Shown here piece by piece: positions 1 to 5,203 of a DNA stretch of 5,275 nt. The DNA is taken from assembly GCA_029065825.1 (NCBI GenBank), contig JAIEHQ010000084.1, positions 1-5,275 on the forward strand, in the 5' to 3' direction. The notes below the pieces were generated by a model, which had not been told where the DNA came from, made no database searches, and saw nothing but the letters and a program-made list of their open reading frames with translations. Numbering within the stretch: the stretch's first letter is position 1; each line of letters begins with the position of its first letter. The translations under genes and the position numbers were made by a program. The stretch is from Alistipes sp. (lineage in GTDB: Bacteria; Bacteroidota; Bacteroidia; Bacteroidales; Rikenellaceae).

Positions 1-233
1 CGGTAGATCTTGTGGCGCACCGGGTCTATGTAGGCACCCAGGTTGTTTTGCGGCGCGTGGTGGCCGTGGTGCGGGGACTTCGGCGCGCTGCCCAGATAGG
101 TGTCGCGCGAGACGATGACGATCAGCAACATCAGCAGGGCGACGAACATCAGTACCTCATGCGCCGTGCGCGTCCTGATCCAGCGGATCGCTCTGGCCCG
201 CGTGCGATATTTTTCTACCCGATTATGCGGCAT
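1..233 (-). CDS. Unrecognised single-pass membrane protein, N-terminal part (runs off left edge)
   Basis: This minus-strand frame opens at an ATG (231-233) and stays open to the window edge, giving 77 codons. An in-frame TAA lies six codons upstream of that ATG, which fixes the start as the first possible one. The N-terminus is short and very basic (many Arg between residues 5 and 23). One strongly hydrophobic segment follows at about residues 27-42 (VLMFVALLMLLIVIV). A Ser/Pro/His-rich stretch comes next (PHHGHHAP, around residues 54-61), then a more ordinary sequence ending in PVRHKIY. By the positive-inside rule the N-terminus should be cytoplasmic and the rest outside the inner membrane. 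It diverges from hpt and shares its AT-rich upstream region. I do not recognise a family. Coding potential is supported by the open frame, the membrane pattern and a -7 box upstream of the start. Confidence 0.65.
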   Translation of the reverse strand, partial: MPHNRVEKYRTRARAIRWIRTRTAHEVLMFVALLMLLIVIVSRDTYLGSAPKSPHHGHHAPQNNLGAYIDPVRHKIY

Positions 234-244
234 TGTGATGCGAT

Positions 245-269
245 TTGTTTATTTTTGCAAAAATAACAA
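245..269. promoter_or_regulatory. Divergent promoter region with a palindromic double -7 box
   Basis: Positions 249-266 form a perfect 18-bp palindrome, TTATTTTTGCAAAAATAA, flanked by TTGT on the left and CAA on the right, which extend the symmetry with one extra base. Each strand contains TATTTTTG, matching the Bacteroidota -7 consensus TAnnTTTG: 250-257 on plus, 258-265 on minus. The plus box ends 31 bases before the hpt ATG; the minus box ends 24 bases before the ATG of the left-edge gene. I could not find a TTG (-33 element) at the usual 19-21 base spacing on either strand; the nearest on plus, at 233-235, is too close. The region is AT-rich within GC-rich DNA. The motif and symmetry are seen; promoter activity is inferred. 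Confidence 0.55.
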
Positions 270-288
270 TAAAACCGGTAAACACTCT

Positions 289-831
289 ATGGAAAACCTC
301 ATAAAATTGCACGACAGAACCTTTCGGGTGATGATTCCGGAGGCACGGATCGCGGAGGCCGTATCGGCTGTCGCCGCACGCATCAACGCCGATTACCGGG
401 AGCGGAAGAATCCGATCTTCCTCGGGGTGCTGAACGGCTCGTTCATGTTCCTGAGCGACCTGATGAAGCGGATCGACTTCAACTGCGAGGTGTCGTTCGT
501 CAAGCTGGCCTCCTACGAGGGAACCTCCTCGTCGGGCGAGGTGCGCGATCTGATCGGCCTCAACGGCGATATCGAGGGGCGCGACGTGATCATCGTCGAA
601 GACATCGTCGATACGGGGCGCAGCATCGCCCACATGGTCGAGACGCTCCGGCGGAAGAATCCCGCCAGCATCCGGATTTGTACGCTCTTCTACAAGCCCG
701 AGGCCTATTCGCAGCGGATTCCGATCGACTATCCGGCCATGGATATCGGCAACGAGTTCATCGTCGGCTATGGACTGGACTACGACCAGCTGGGGCGCAA
801 CCTCAAGGATGTTTACGTGGTAACCGAGTGA
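289..831 (+). CDS. hpt: Hypoxanthine (guanine) phosphoribosyltransferase
   Basis: This 180-residue cytoplasmic protein should transfer the phosphoribosyl group of PRPP to hypoxanthine or guanine, giving IMP or GMP in purine salvage. The PRPP-binding signature VIIVEDIVDTGRS spans residues 100-112, with the acidic pair E104-D105. LNGS (48-51) matches the pyrophosphate-binding loop, SYEGTSSSG (75-83) the mobile active-site loop, and K136 with FIVGYGLDY (157-165) the purine-binding part. The length is normal for bacterial Hpt. An in-frame ATG at 238 would add 17 residues, but it lies upstream of the putative -7 box and adds nothing family-like, so I chose 289. It is first in a cluster with queE four bases downstream. 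Guanine versus hypoxanthine preference cannot be read from sequence. Confidence 0.96.
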   Translation: MENLIKLHDRTFRVMIPEARIAEAVSAVAARINADYRERKNPIFLGVLNGSFMFLSDLMKRIDFNCEVSFVKLASYEGTSSSGEVRDLIGLNGDIEGRDVIIVEDIVDTGRSIAHMVETLRRKNPASIRICTLFYKPEAYSQRIPIDYPAMDIGNEFIVGYGLDYDQLGRNLKDVYVVTE

Positions 832-835
832 TCCG

Positions 836-1471
836 ATGGTCGGAAAGGAGATTTACGAGCAGTTGGAGGGCGGCCGTCTGCTGCCGCTCGTCGAGGATTT
901 CTACACCATTCAGGGGGAGGGCCACCACGCCGGCAAACCGGCTTACTTCATCCGTCTGGGCGGGTGCGACGTCGGGTGCCGCTGGTGCGATGCCAAATAT
1001 ACCTGGAATCCCCGGCTTTACCCCCCGACCCATATCGACGAGGTGGTGCGGCGGGCCACTTCGTGTGCTGCGCAGGCGATCGTCATCACGGGAGGCGAGC
1101 CGCTGCTCTATCCGCTCGGGCCGCTCACTGCGGCGCTGAAGGAGCGGGGGTTGAAGATCTTCCTCGAGACCTCCGGGTCGCACCCCTTCAGCGGCTATTT
1201 CGACTGGGTGTGCCTCTCGCCCAAGCGCCGGCAGCCGCCTCTGGCGGAGGCTTTCTGGCGGGCGGATGAGCTGAAGGTCATCGTCGAGGAGGAGGAGGAC
1301 CTGCGCTGGGCCGAGGAGAACGCCGCCCGTGTGGAGCGGGAGTGCATGCTTTTCCTGCAACCCGAGTGGAGCGCCTCGGAGCGTATCATGCCCGTGCTGG
1401 TCGAATATGCCAAGGCGCATCCCGCGTGGAACATTTCGATCCAGACACACAAGTACATGCGTATTCCTTAG
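836..1471 (+). CDS. queE: 7-carboxy-7-deazaguanine synthase (radical SAM)
   Basis: QueE converts 6-carboxy-5,6,7,8-tetrahydropterin to 7-carboxy-7-deazaguanine, the ring-contraction step toward preQ0 and queuosine in tRNA. The 211-residue protein has the [4Fe-4S] cysteine motif at C44, C48 and C51 (CDVGCRWC, the CX3CX2C form). It also has the family N-terminal signature DFYTIQGEG (21-29), the SAM-binding TGGEP (85-89), ETSG (111-114), SPK (128-130), DELK (144-147), LQP (174-176) and C-terminal QTHKY (203-207). All key residues are present and the length is typical. The start lies four bases after the hpt stop, indicating co-transcription and perhaps translational coupling. No queC, queD or queF is visible in the window, so the rest of the pathway must lie elsewhere. 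Pathway assignment is from family knowledge. Confidence 0.95.
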   Translation: MVGKEIYEQLEGGRLLPLVEDFYTIQGEGHHAGKPAYFIRLGGCDVGCRWCDAKYTWNPRLYPPTHIDEVVRRATSCAAQAIVITGGEPLLYPLGPLTAALKERGLKIFLETSGSHPFSGYFDWVCLSPKRRQPPLAEAFWRADELKVIVEEEEDLRWAEENAARVERECMLFLQPEWSASERIMPVLVEYAKAHPAWNISIQTHKYMRIP

Positions 1472-1484
1472 CCTCCGTCCGCTC

Positions 1485-1763
1485 ATGCGTCTGCTGCGAC
1501 TCGACAAGCGTTTCTGGGTGATCGTTACCTGCATCATCGTGGCTTTCACGGTGTTCGTCGTGGGGCGCAACCTGCTGCATGCCATTCGGATCCGAAGCGA
1601 CATCCGGTCGCTGGAGCGGGAGCGCGACCGTTACCGCCGGCGGATCGCCCAGGACAGCGCCCTGCTCGAAGAGCTGCGCTACGACGATCGCCTGGAGCGG
1701 TTCGCGCGCGAACGCTACCGGATGCAGCGCCGGGGCGAGACGGTCTATATCGTGGAGGAGTGA
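1485..1763 (+). CDS. FtsB/DivIC-type septum formation initiator protein
   Basis: This 92-residue protein has the layout of the FtsB/DivIC family: a short basic cytoplasmic tail (1-10), one membrane helix (about 11-27, WVIVTCIIVAFTVFVVG), a charged coiled coil (about 34-65, rich in Arg and Glu), and the C-terminal segment RLERFARERYRM (69-80) before GETVYIVEE. In that family the protein sits in the inner membrane and joins FtsL and FtsQ/DivIB in the divisome. The start at 1485 is chosen because the upstream in-frame extension (back to 1329) only shadows queE and the membrane-anchored architecture begins here. It starts 13 bases after the queE stop and is probably the last gene of that transcript, since a strong hairpin follows. 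Whether it is the FtsB or FtsL-like partner cannot be settled from this stretch, though the C-terminal motif favours FtsB/DivIC. Confidence 0.85.
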   Translation: MRLLRLDKRFWVIVTCIIVAFTVFVVGRNLLHAIRIRSDIRSLERERDRYRRRIAQDSALLEELRYDDRLERFARERYRMQRRGETVYIVEE

Positions 1764-1820
1764 CCGGCGGGGCCGCGCTCGCCGGGCGACGGGAGTGGCT
1801 CGGGGCAGGCGGAAAGAGAT

Positions 1821-1859
1821 GAGAGCCGGATTTCGGGAATTTCCCGGAATCCGGCTCTC
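1821..1859. terminator. Long hairpin in convergent gap, probable bidirectional terminator
   Basis: An almost perfect inverted repeat covers 39 bases: GAGAGCCGGATT (1821-1832) pairs with AATCCGGCTCTC (1848-1859), a single T-G wobble joins them at 1833/1847, and CGGGAA (1834-1839) pairs with TTCCCG (1841-1846), leaving almost no loop. It lies between the convergent FtsB-type gene and thiL, 57 bases after the former's stop and 71 bases past the latter's. Neither side has a clean run of T; the minus-strand read has a pyrimidine-rich CTCATCTCTTTCC after the stem. The position argues for transcription termination or mRNA 3'-end protection for both genes. The rest of the 167-base gap shows no gene. 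Confidence 0.6.
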
Positions 1860-1930
1860 GTTCTGTCTCGGGCGGGGAGGCGGCCAGGCCGGAGAAGGGG
1901 CATGGTGCGGTCCGTGCCCGCCGCATCGGG

Positions 1931-2863
1931 TCAGTAGTGGCGGAATCCCTGCCAATCGACCTGCCGGGGCACTCCGTCGAGGAGCCATTCGAGCCGGTCG
2001 CCGGGGGTAATGCGGCCGATGACGTGGAACCCTTCGTCGAAGCGCGTCGCATAATCGCGTGCGAGCGTGTCGGCTGCTTCGGCCGCGAAGGTAAAGAGCA
2101 GCTTGTAGTCCTCGCCTCCCGAGACGGCCGTTTCGACGGCGACGGAGGTGGGGATCGATTCGATGTCGATCTGCGCCCCGACACCCGAGCGGTCGAGGAT
2201 GTGGCGCAGGTCGGAGGCGATACCGTCCGAAATGTCCATCATGGCGTGGACCTCGGGCCGTCTGCCGAGCCAGATTCCCTCCTCGACCTGCGGCTGCGGG
2301 TTGCGGTGGATGCGGGCCAGCGGGGTGTCGCAGCGGCCTGCCAGAATATCCTGCAGCCCGGCTCCCGATTCGCCCAGCGGGCCGCCGACGGCGATCAGGT
2401 CGCCGGGGAGGGCATCGCTGCGCCGCTTGATGCAGCGGTCGGCGACGCGGCCGATGGCCGTGACGTTGATGACGAGTCCCGAGTCGGAGGCGGTCGTGTC
2501 GCCCCCGACCAGGCCGACGGCATGCTGTTCCGAGAGGGTGCGGTACCCCTCCATGAAGGCTTCGATCCACCCGTCGGGCAGGTCGCGCGGAATGGCCAGC
2601 GAGAGGAGCGTGGCGACGGGGCGTGCGCCCATCGCCGCCACGTCGCTCAGGTTTACCGCCAGCGCCTTGCCGCCCAGTTCGCGGGGCGAGGTGGCGCTGC
2701 GCAGGAAGTGGATGTTCTCGGCCAGCAGGTCGGTCGTGAAGACCAGCGACGAGCCGTCGCCGAGCGGCAGAGCCGTGCAGTCGTCGCCGATGCCGTCGAA
2801 TCCGTTGCGGGGAATCGCCGCGAACATGCGGCGGATGGTGTCGATGAGTCCGAATTCAGTCAT
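1931..2863 (-). CDS. thiL: Thiamine-monophosphate kinase
   Basis: ThiL phosphorylates thiamine monophosphate with ATP to give the cofactor thiamine diphosphate, in the cytoplasm. The 310-residue protein carries the expected series of motifs of the PurM/AIR-synthase-like fold: GIGDDC (24-29), TTDLLAENIHF (43-53), GGKALAVNLSDVAAMGA (64-80), GGDTT (120-124), GRVADRCIKRRSDALPGD (138-155), MDISDGIASDL (209-219) and SGGEDYKLL (248-256). The Asp-rich motifs hold the Mg-ATP and substrate. Length is near the usual 310-330. The frame stays open far upstream of the ATG at 2861-2863, but that part is antisense to aroQ and the flippase and resembles nothing; MTEFGLIDTIRRMF is the family-like N-terminus. 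The gene stands alone between a convergent and a divergent neighbour, with no other thi gene nearby. Confidence 0.96.
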   Translation of the reverse strand: MTEFGLIDTIRRMFAAIPRNGFDGIGDDCTALPLGDGSSLVFTTDLLAENIHFLRSATSPRELGGKALAVNLSDVAAMGARPVATLLSLAIPRDLPDGWIEAFMEGYRTLSEQHAVGLVGGDTTASDSGLVINVTAIGRVADRCIKRRSDALPGDLIAVGGPLGESGAGLQDILAGRCDTPLARIHRNPQPQVEEGIWLGRRPEVHAMMDISDGIASDLRHILDRSGVGAQIDIESIPTSVAVETAVSGGEDYKLLFTFAAEAADTLARDYATRFDEGFHVIGRITPGDRLEWLLDGVPRQVDWQGFRHY

Positions 2864-3070
2864 GCGGCAAAGATAGGCAATCTTCGGGGGGAACCGCCCG
2901 CTGCCGGATGGATTTGTTGCCCGGGGCGTGCGCTTTTTCCCTTTTTGCGAGGCCGAGTGAAAAAATATTGTTTTCTTTGTGTGGTTTTTGAAGTGTGCCG
3001 CATCCGGGGCGGGGTCCGTGCGACTCCGGTTGCGGCGTGGCGGATTTCGGAACCCCGAAACGATACGACG
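2864..3070. other. Divergent intergenic region between thiL and aroQ, with AT-rich island
   Basis: This 207-base gap separates two divergent genes and should hold both promoters. The thiL side has a TAnnTTTG box next to the start codon. The aroQ side has an AT-rich island at about 2936-2990, out of character with the surrounding GC-rich DNA, containing an imperfect inverted repeat GAAAA-N7-TTTTC (2959-2975) and TTTCTTTG (2972-2979), one mismatch from TAnnTTTG. A TTG at 2945-2947 lies 24 bases upstream of that box, longer than the usual spacing. I see no convincing ORF or structured RNA here. There is no Shine-Dalgarno sequence before aroQ. Confidence 0.4.
2868..2875 (-). promoter_or_regulatory. 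Putative -7 box of thiL, immediately before its start codon
   Basis: On the minus strand TATCTTTG matches TAnnTTTG exactly and is followed by only four bases (CCGC) before the thiL ATG. If this is the active -7 element, transcription would begin at or within a few bases of the start codon, so the mRNA would have almost no leader. No clear TTG is found 19-21 bases upstream, which weakens the call. Confidence 0.45.
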
Positions 3071-3496
3071 ATGAAAATTCTGATACTGAACGGACCGAAC
3101 CTTAACCTGCAGGGGCGCAGAGACCCCGGCATATACGGTACGGAGACTTTCGAAGATTATGTGGCGGCGCTGCGGCGGGAGTATCCCGGGGTGGAGTTCC
3201 TCTATCGCCAGTCCAATGTCGAGGGCGAGCTGATCGACGCGCTGCACCGCGCCGACGGTGCCTGCGACGGGGTGGTGTTCAACGCGGGCGGTTATACCCA
3301 CACCTCCGTCGCGCTGCGCGATGCGGTGTCGGCCGTCGCCCTGCCTGTGGTCGAGGTGCATATCTCCTCGATCATGGCGCGCGAGGAGTTCCGGCACGTC
3401 TCGCTGCTGGCCGGTGCGGTGCGCGGCTCGATCATGGGCTTCGGGCTGGAGTCCTACCGGCTGGGCGTGGAGGCGCTGCTCAGGATGTGCCGCTGA
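3071..3496 (+). CDS. aroQ: 3-dehydroquinate dehydratase, type II
   Basis: This 141-residue cytoplasmic enzyme should dehydrate 3-dehydroquinate to 3-dehydroshikimate, the third step of the shikimate pathway; type II enzymes form dodecamers. The N-terminus KILILNGPNLNLQGRRDP (2-19) is the family signature, followed by IYG with the catalytic Tyr at Y22, and the lid Arg nearby. FNAGGYTHTS (70-79) supplies the substrate-binding Asn and His, and VEVHIS (94-99) the catalytic histidine H97, followed by REEFRH (104-109). At residue 100 it has Ser where many family members have Asn (HISN). The length is typical. The ATG at 3071 is chosen because the signature begins at residue 2. It is divergent from thiL and followed 21 bases later by a small ORF on the same strand, so it may head a transcript that includes the flippase. 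Confidence 0.96.
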   Translation: MKILILNGPNLNLQGRRDPGIYGTETFEDYVAALRREYPGVEFLYRQSNVEGELIDALHRADGACDGVVFNAGGYTHTSVALRDAVSAVALPVVEVHISSIMAREEFRHVSLLAGAVRGSIMGFGLESYRLGVEALLRMCR

Positions 3497-3506
3497 GACG
3501 AAAAAC

Positions 3507-3512
3507 AGGAGG
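3507..3512 (+). promoter_or_regulatory. Shine-Dalgarno-like AGGAGG before the 60-aa ORF
   Basis: AGGAGG sits five bases before the ATG at 3518, an ideal Shine-Dalgarno match and spacing. None of the confidently identified genes in this window has a comparable sequence, and Bacteroidota generally rely little on it. It either supports the small ORF as translated or is a chance purine run. Confidence 0.4.
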
Positions 3513-3517
3513 CTGTT

Positions 3518-3700
3518 ATGAGAATAGGAAAGAAGACCGAAATAGCGGCGACCCTCTTTTCGCTGCGGGCCGGCGGAGATCCGATCGCCGTGGTCGGCGG
3601 CAGCTGCGGCTCGCGGCACGGGGCCTCCTGCCTCGGAATATCGACCGTCGAACGGCTGTGCGCCCGCGAGGAGGGGCTGCGGCCGGAGGACGAACAATAG
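3518..3700 (+). CDS. Unrecognised 60-residue protein between aroQ and flippase
   Basis: I do not recognise this ORF. It starts with ATG five bases after AGGAGG and ends in TAG directly abutting the flippase TTG start. The product is basic at the N-terminus (RIGKK), has Gly-Gly at residues 19-20 and 27-28, three cysteines at 30, 38 and 48 (SCGSRHGASC), and a charged C-terminus (EEGLRPEDEQ). There is no convincing membrane segment or signal peptide. Codon use is mostly GC-ending like its neighbours, with some rare-looking AGA and ATA codons. The Gly-Gly followed by a Cys-bearing tail loosely recalls GG-type ribosomal peptide precursors known in Bacteroidota, but no dedicated maturase or peptidase-transporter is visible, so this is only a possibility. 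It could also be a short leader ORF for the flippase or not a gene. Confidence 0.45.
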   Translation: MRIGKKTEIAATLFSLRAGGDPIAVVGGSCGSRHGASCLGISTVERLCAREEGLRPEDEQ

Positions 3701-5155
3701 TTGCGTAAGGTGGGCGGAGAACTTCGGCAGCGGGTGGCCAGCAGCGTGGCGTGGAGTCTGGGCGAGAAGATCGCCTCGATGCTTTTGCAGGCCGGTGTCA
3801 GCATCGTGGTGCTGCGGATGCTGACACCCGACGACATGGGTATCATGGCCATCCCGACCGTTCTGGTCGCGCTGGCCCTCGTGGTGGTGGACAGCGGATT
3901 CTCGCAGACGCTCATCCGCATGCCTGCCCCCTCGGAGCGGGACTACGGGGCGGTCTTCCGCTTCAACGTCGTCGTCTCGCTGGCGCTCTACGCCGCGCTG
4001 GTGGCGGCGATGCCCTGGGTGGCCCGTTTCTACGGCATGGCCCTGCTGACGCGGATCGCGCCGGTGCTGTTCCTGCTGCTGCCGCTCAATGCCCTGTGCG
4101 TCATCCCCAATACTATTTTCACGCGCCGCTTCCGGTTCGCTTCCCTCTCGAAGATCGTCTTCGCCTCGACCTTCGCGGGCGGGGCGGTGGCCGTCGGCAT
4201 GGCCTGCGGCGGCTGCGGTATCTGGAGCCTGGTGGGGCAGCGTGTCACGACGATGGGTGTCAAGGCGCTGCTGCTCTGGCGGGCGGGCGGATGGCGGCCC
4301 CGGGCTGCGGCCGACTGGCATTCGCTGCGGGCGATGGCCCCTTTCAGCCTGCGGCTGCTGGCGACGGATCTGATCGCCGCCGTGTATAACAATGTCTCGC
4401 AGCTCTTCGTCGGCAAGCTCTATCCGGTCGATCGGCTCGGCTTCTTCAACCAGGCGCAGAAACTCAAGGATCTCTCCGTCGGTTCGACCATGCAGGCGGT
4501 ACAGAGTGTCACTTTTCCGGCCCTCTCGGCCATTGCCGGCGACCGGGCCAAGTTCGCCGAGAGCTACCGGCAGGTGGTCATGATCGTGGCGTTCGTCATG
4601 TTTCCCGTGACGGCCGGGCTTATCGTCGTCGCCTCCGATATGTTCGCGGCGCTGCTGGGGGAGAAGTGGATGCCGATCGTTCCCTATTTCCGGACGATCG
4701 CGCTTTCGGGATTTTTCGCGCCGATCGCTTCGGTGGCCTACAACGTGCTCAAGGTGCACAGCGACGGTGGAGTCATCGTGCGGCTGGAGGTGTTGAAGAA
4801 GGCGGTCATGACGCTCGTGCTGGCCGCGACGATTCCCTGGGGCGTGCTGGCGCTCACGGGAGGACTTGCCGCAATGACCTTCTTCGAAATGGCGGTCAAT
4901 TTCGAGGCGACGACCCGTTATGCGGGGCTGACCTGCGGCCGTTTTCTGCGGACGCTGCTGCCCGTGGCATCGGTAACGGCGGCGATGGCGGCCGCGGTGT
5001 GCGCCGTGCGTCTCTGGGTTCCGCTCGCGCCGCTTCCCGCTCTGCTGCTTCAGGCGGCTGTCGGGGTGCTCTGCTATGTCGGGATGAGCCGGCTCTTTCG
5101 GCTGGAGGCCTGGCGGACGACGCTGGAGATCGTAAAAAAACTGGTCGGGAGGTAA
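3701..5155 (+). CDS. Polysaccharide flippase, MOP superfamily (WzxC-like)
   Basis: This 484-residue integral membrane protein has the hydrophobic pattern of oligosaccharide flippases that move undecaprenyl-linked glycan units across the inner membrane. It has an amphipathic N-terminal start (RVASSVAWSLGEKIAS, 11-26), then TM1 (about 27-41) ending in VLRMLTPDDMG. Further helices follow at about 48-66, 88-109, 117-135, 150-168 and 214-230, with a dense series from 290 to 461. QLFVGKLYPVDRLGFFNQAQKLKDL (234-258) and VLKVHSDGG...RLEVLKK (349-367) are typical of the lipopolysaccharide-type (WzxC/TuaB) branch. Length fits 14 helices. The start is TTG at 3701, immediately after the TAG of the preceding ORF in the same frame; no ATG lies in a sensible position. 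No glycosyltransferase gene is next to it, so the glycan cannot be named. Its last six codons lie in the terminator stem. Confidence 0.9.
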   Translation: MRKVGGELRQRVASSVAWSLGEKIASMLLQAGVSIVVLRMLTPDDMGIMAIPTVLVALALVVVDSGFSQTLIRMPAPSERDYGAVFRFNVVVSLALYAALVAAMPWVARFYGMALLTRIAPVLFLLLPLNALCVIPNTIFTRRFRFASLSKIVFASTFAGGAVAVGMACGGCGIWSLVGQRVTTMGVKALLLWRAGGWRPRAAADWHSLRAMAPFSLRLLATDLIAAVYNNVSQLFVGKLYPVDRLGFFNQAQKLKDLSVGSTMQAVQSVTFPALSAIAGDRAKFAESYRQVVMIVAFVMFPVTAGLIVVASDMFAALLGEKWMPIVPYFRTIALSGFFAPIASVAYNVLKVHSDGGVIVRLEVLKKAVMTLVLAATIPWGVLALTGGLAAMTFFEMAVNFEATTRYAGLTCGRFLRTLLPVASVTAAMAAAVCAVRLWVPLAPLPALLLQAAVGVLCYVGMSRLFRLEAWRTTLEIVKKLVGR

Positions 5156-5171
5156 CCCGACCAGTTTTTTT
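5134..5171. terminator. Symmetric bidirectional intrinsic terminator overlapping flippase 3' end
   Basis: A perfect 16-base inverted repeat (5134-5149 with 5156-5171) consists of A7, CTGGTCGGG, the six-base loop AGGTAA, CCCGACCAG and T7. The G/C stem followed by seven T is a textbook rho-independent terminator, and the A7 on the other side becomes T7 on the minus strand, so it works in both directions. It serves the flippase on plus and the convergent gene ending at 5204 on minus. The flippase stop codon TAA occupies 5153-5155, inside the loop, so the terminator is partly coding. Confidence 0.92.
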
Positions 5172-5178
5172 ATCGAAT

Positions 5179-5193
5179 GTCCGGATTCCGGAC
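5179..5193. repeat. Small inverted repeat between terminator and minus-strand stop
   Basis: GTCCG (5179-5183) and CGGAC (5189-5193) can pair around GATTC. It lies just past the minus-strand gene's stop and before the shared terminator, and could add a short hairpin to that gene's 3' end. It has no T run of its own, so I do not call it a terminator. Confidence 0.3.
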
Positions 5194-5203
5194 TTCGGGA
5201 GCT

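Noticed and set aside
12..266. 84-codon plus-strand ORF at the left edge
   Set aside because: It lies opposite the membrane protein frame, which has a proper hydrophobic helix, and would run through the promoter palindrome.
238..288. Upstream in-frame ATG at 238 as the hpt start
   Set aside because: It precedes the putative -7 box and adds a Lys/Asn-rich tail absent from the family; MENLIKLHDRTF at 289 fits better.
1386..2570. 394-codon minus-strand frame across queE, the FtsB-type gene and thiL
   Set aside because: It overlaps three well-supported genes in the wrong frame or strand and has Arg/Pro-rich shadow composition.
2864..2930. TPP riboswitch upstream of thiL
   Set aside because: The gap shows no TPP-aptamer core sequences (such as CUGAGA), and the putative promoter is next to the start codon.
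1937..3070. Open plus-strand frame leading into aroQ
   Set aside because: It is the antisense of thiL plus the intergenic gap; the type II dehydroquinase signature begins immediately at the ATG at 3071.
2864..4759. Long open minus-strand frame continuing upstream of thiL
   Set aside because: It is antisense to aroQ and the flippase, full of His/Arg/Gln/Asp low-complexity sequence typical of the reverse frames of GC-rich genes, and ThiL has a natural N-terminus at 2863.
3518..5155. The 60-aa ORF as the 5' part of a flippase gene broken by a nonsense TAG
   Set aside because: The flippase already has a complete N-terminus with the family's amphipathic start and TM1 at residue 27; the 60 residues contain no membrane segment or family motif.
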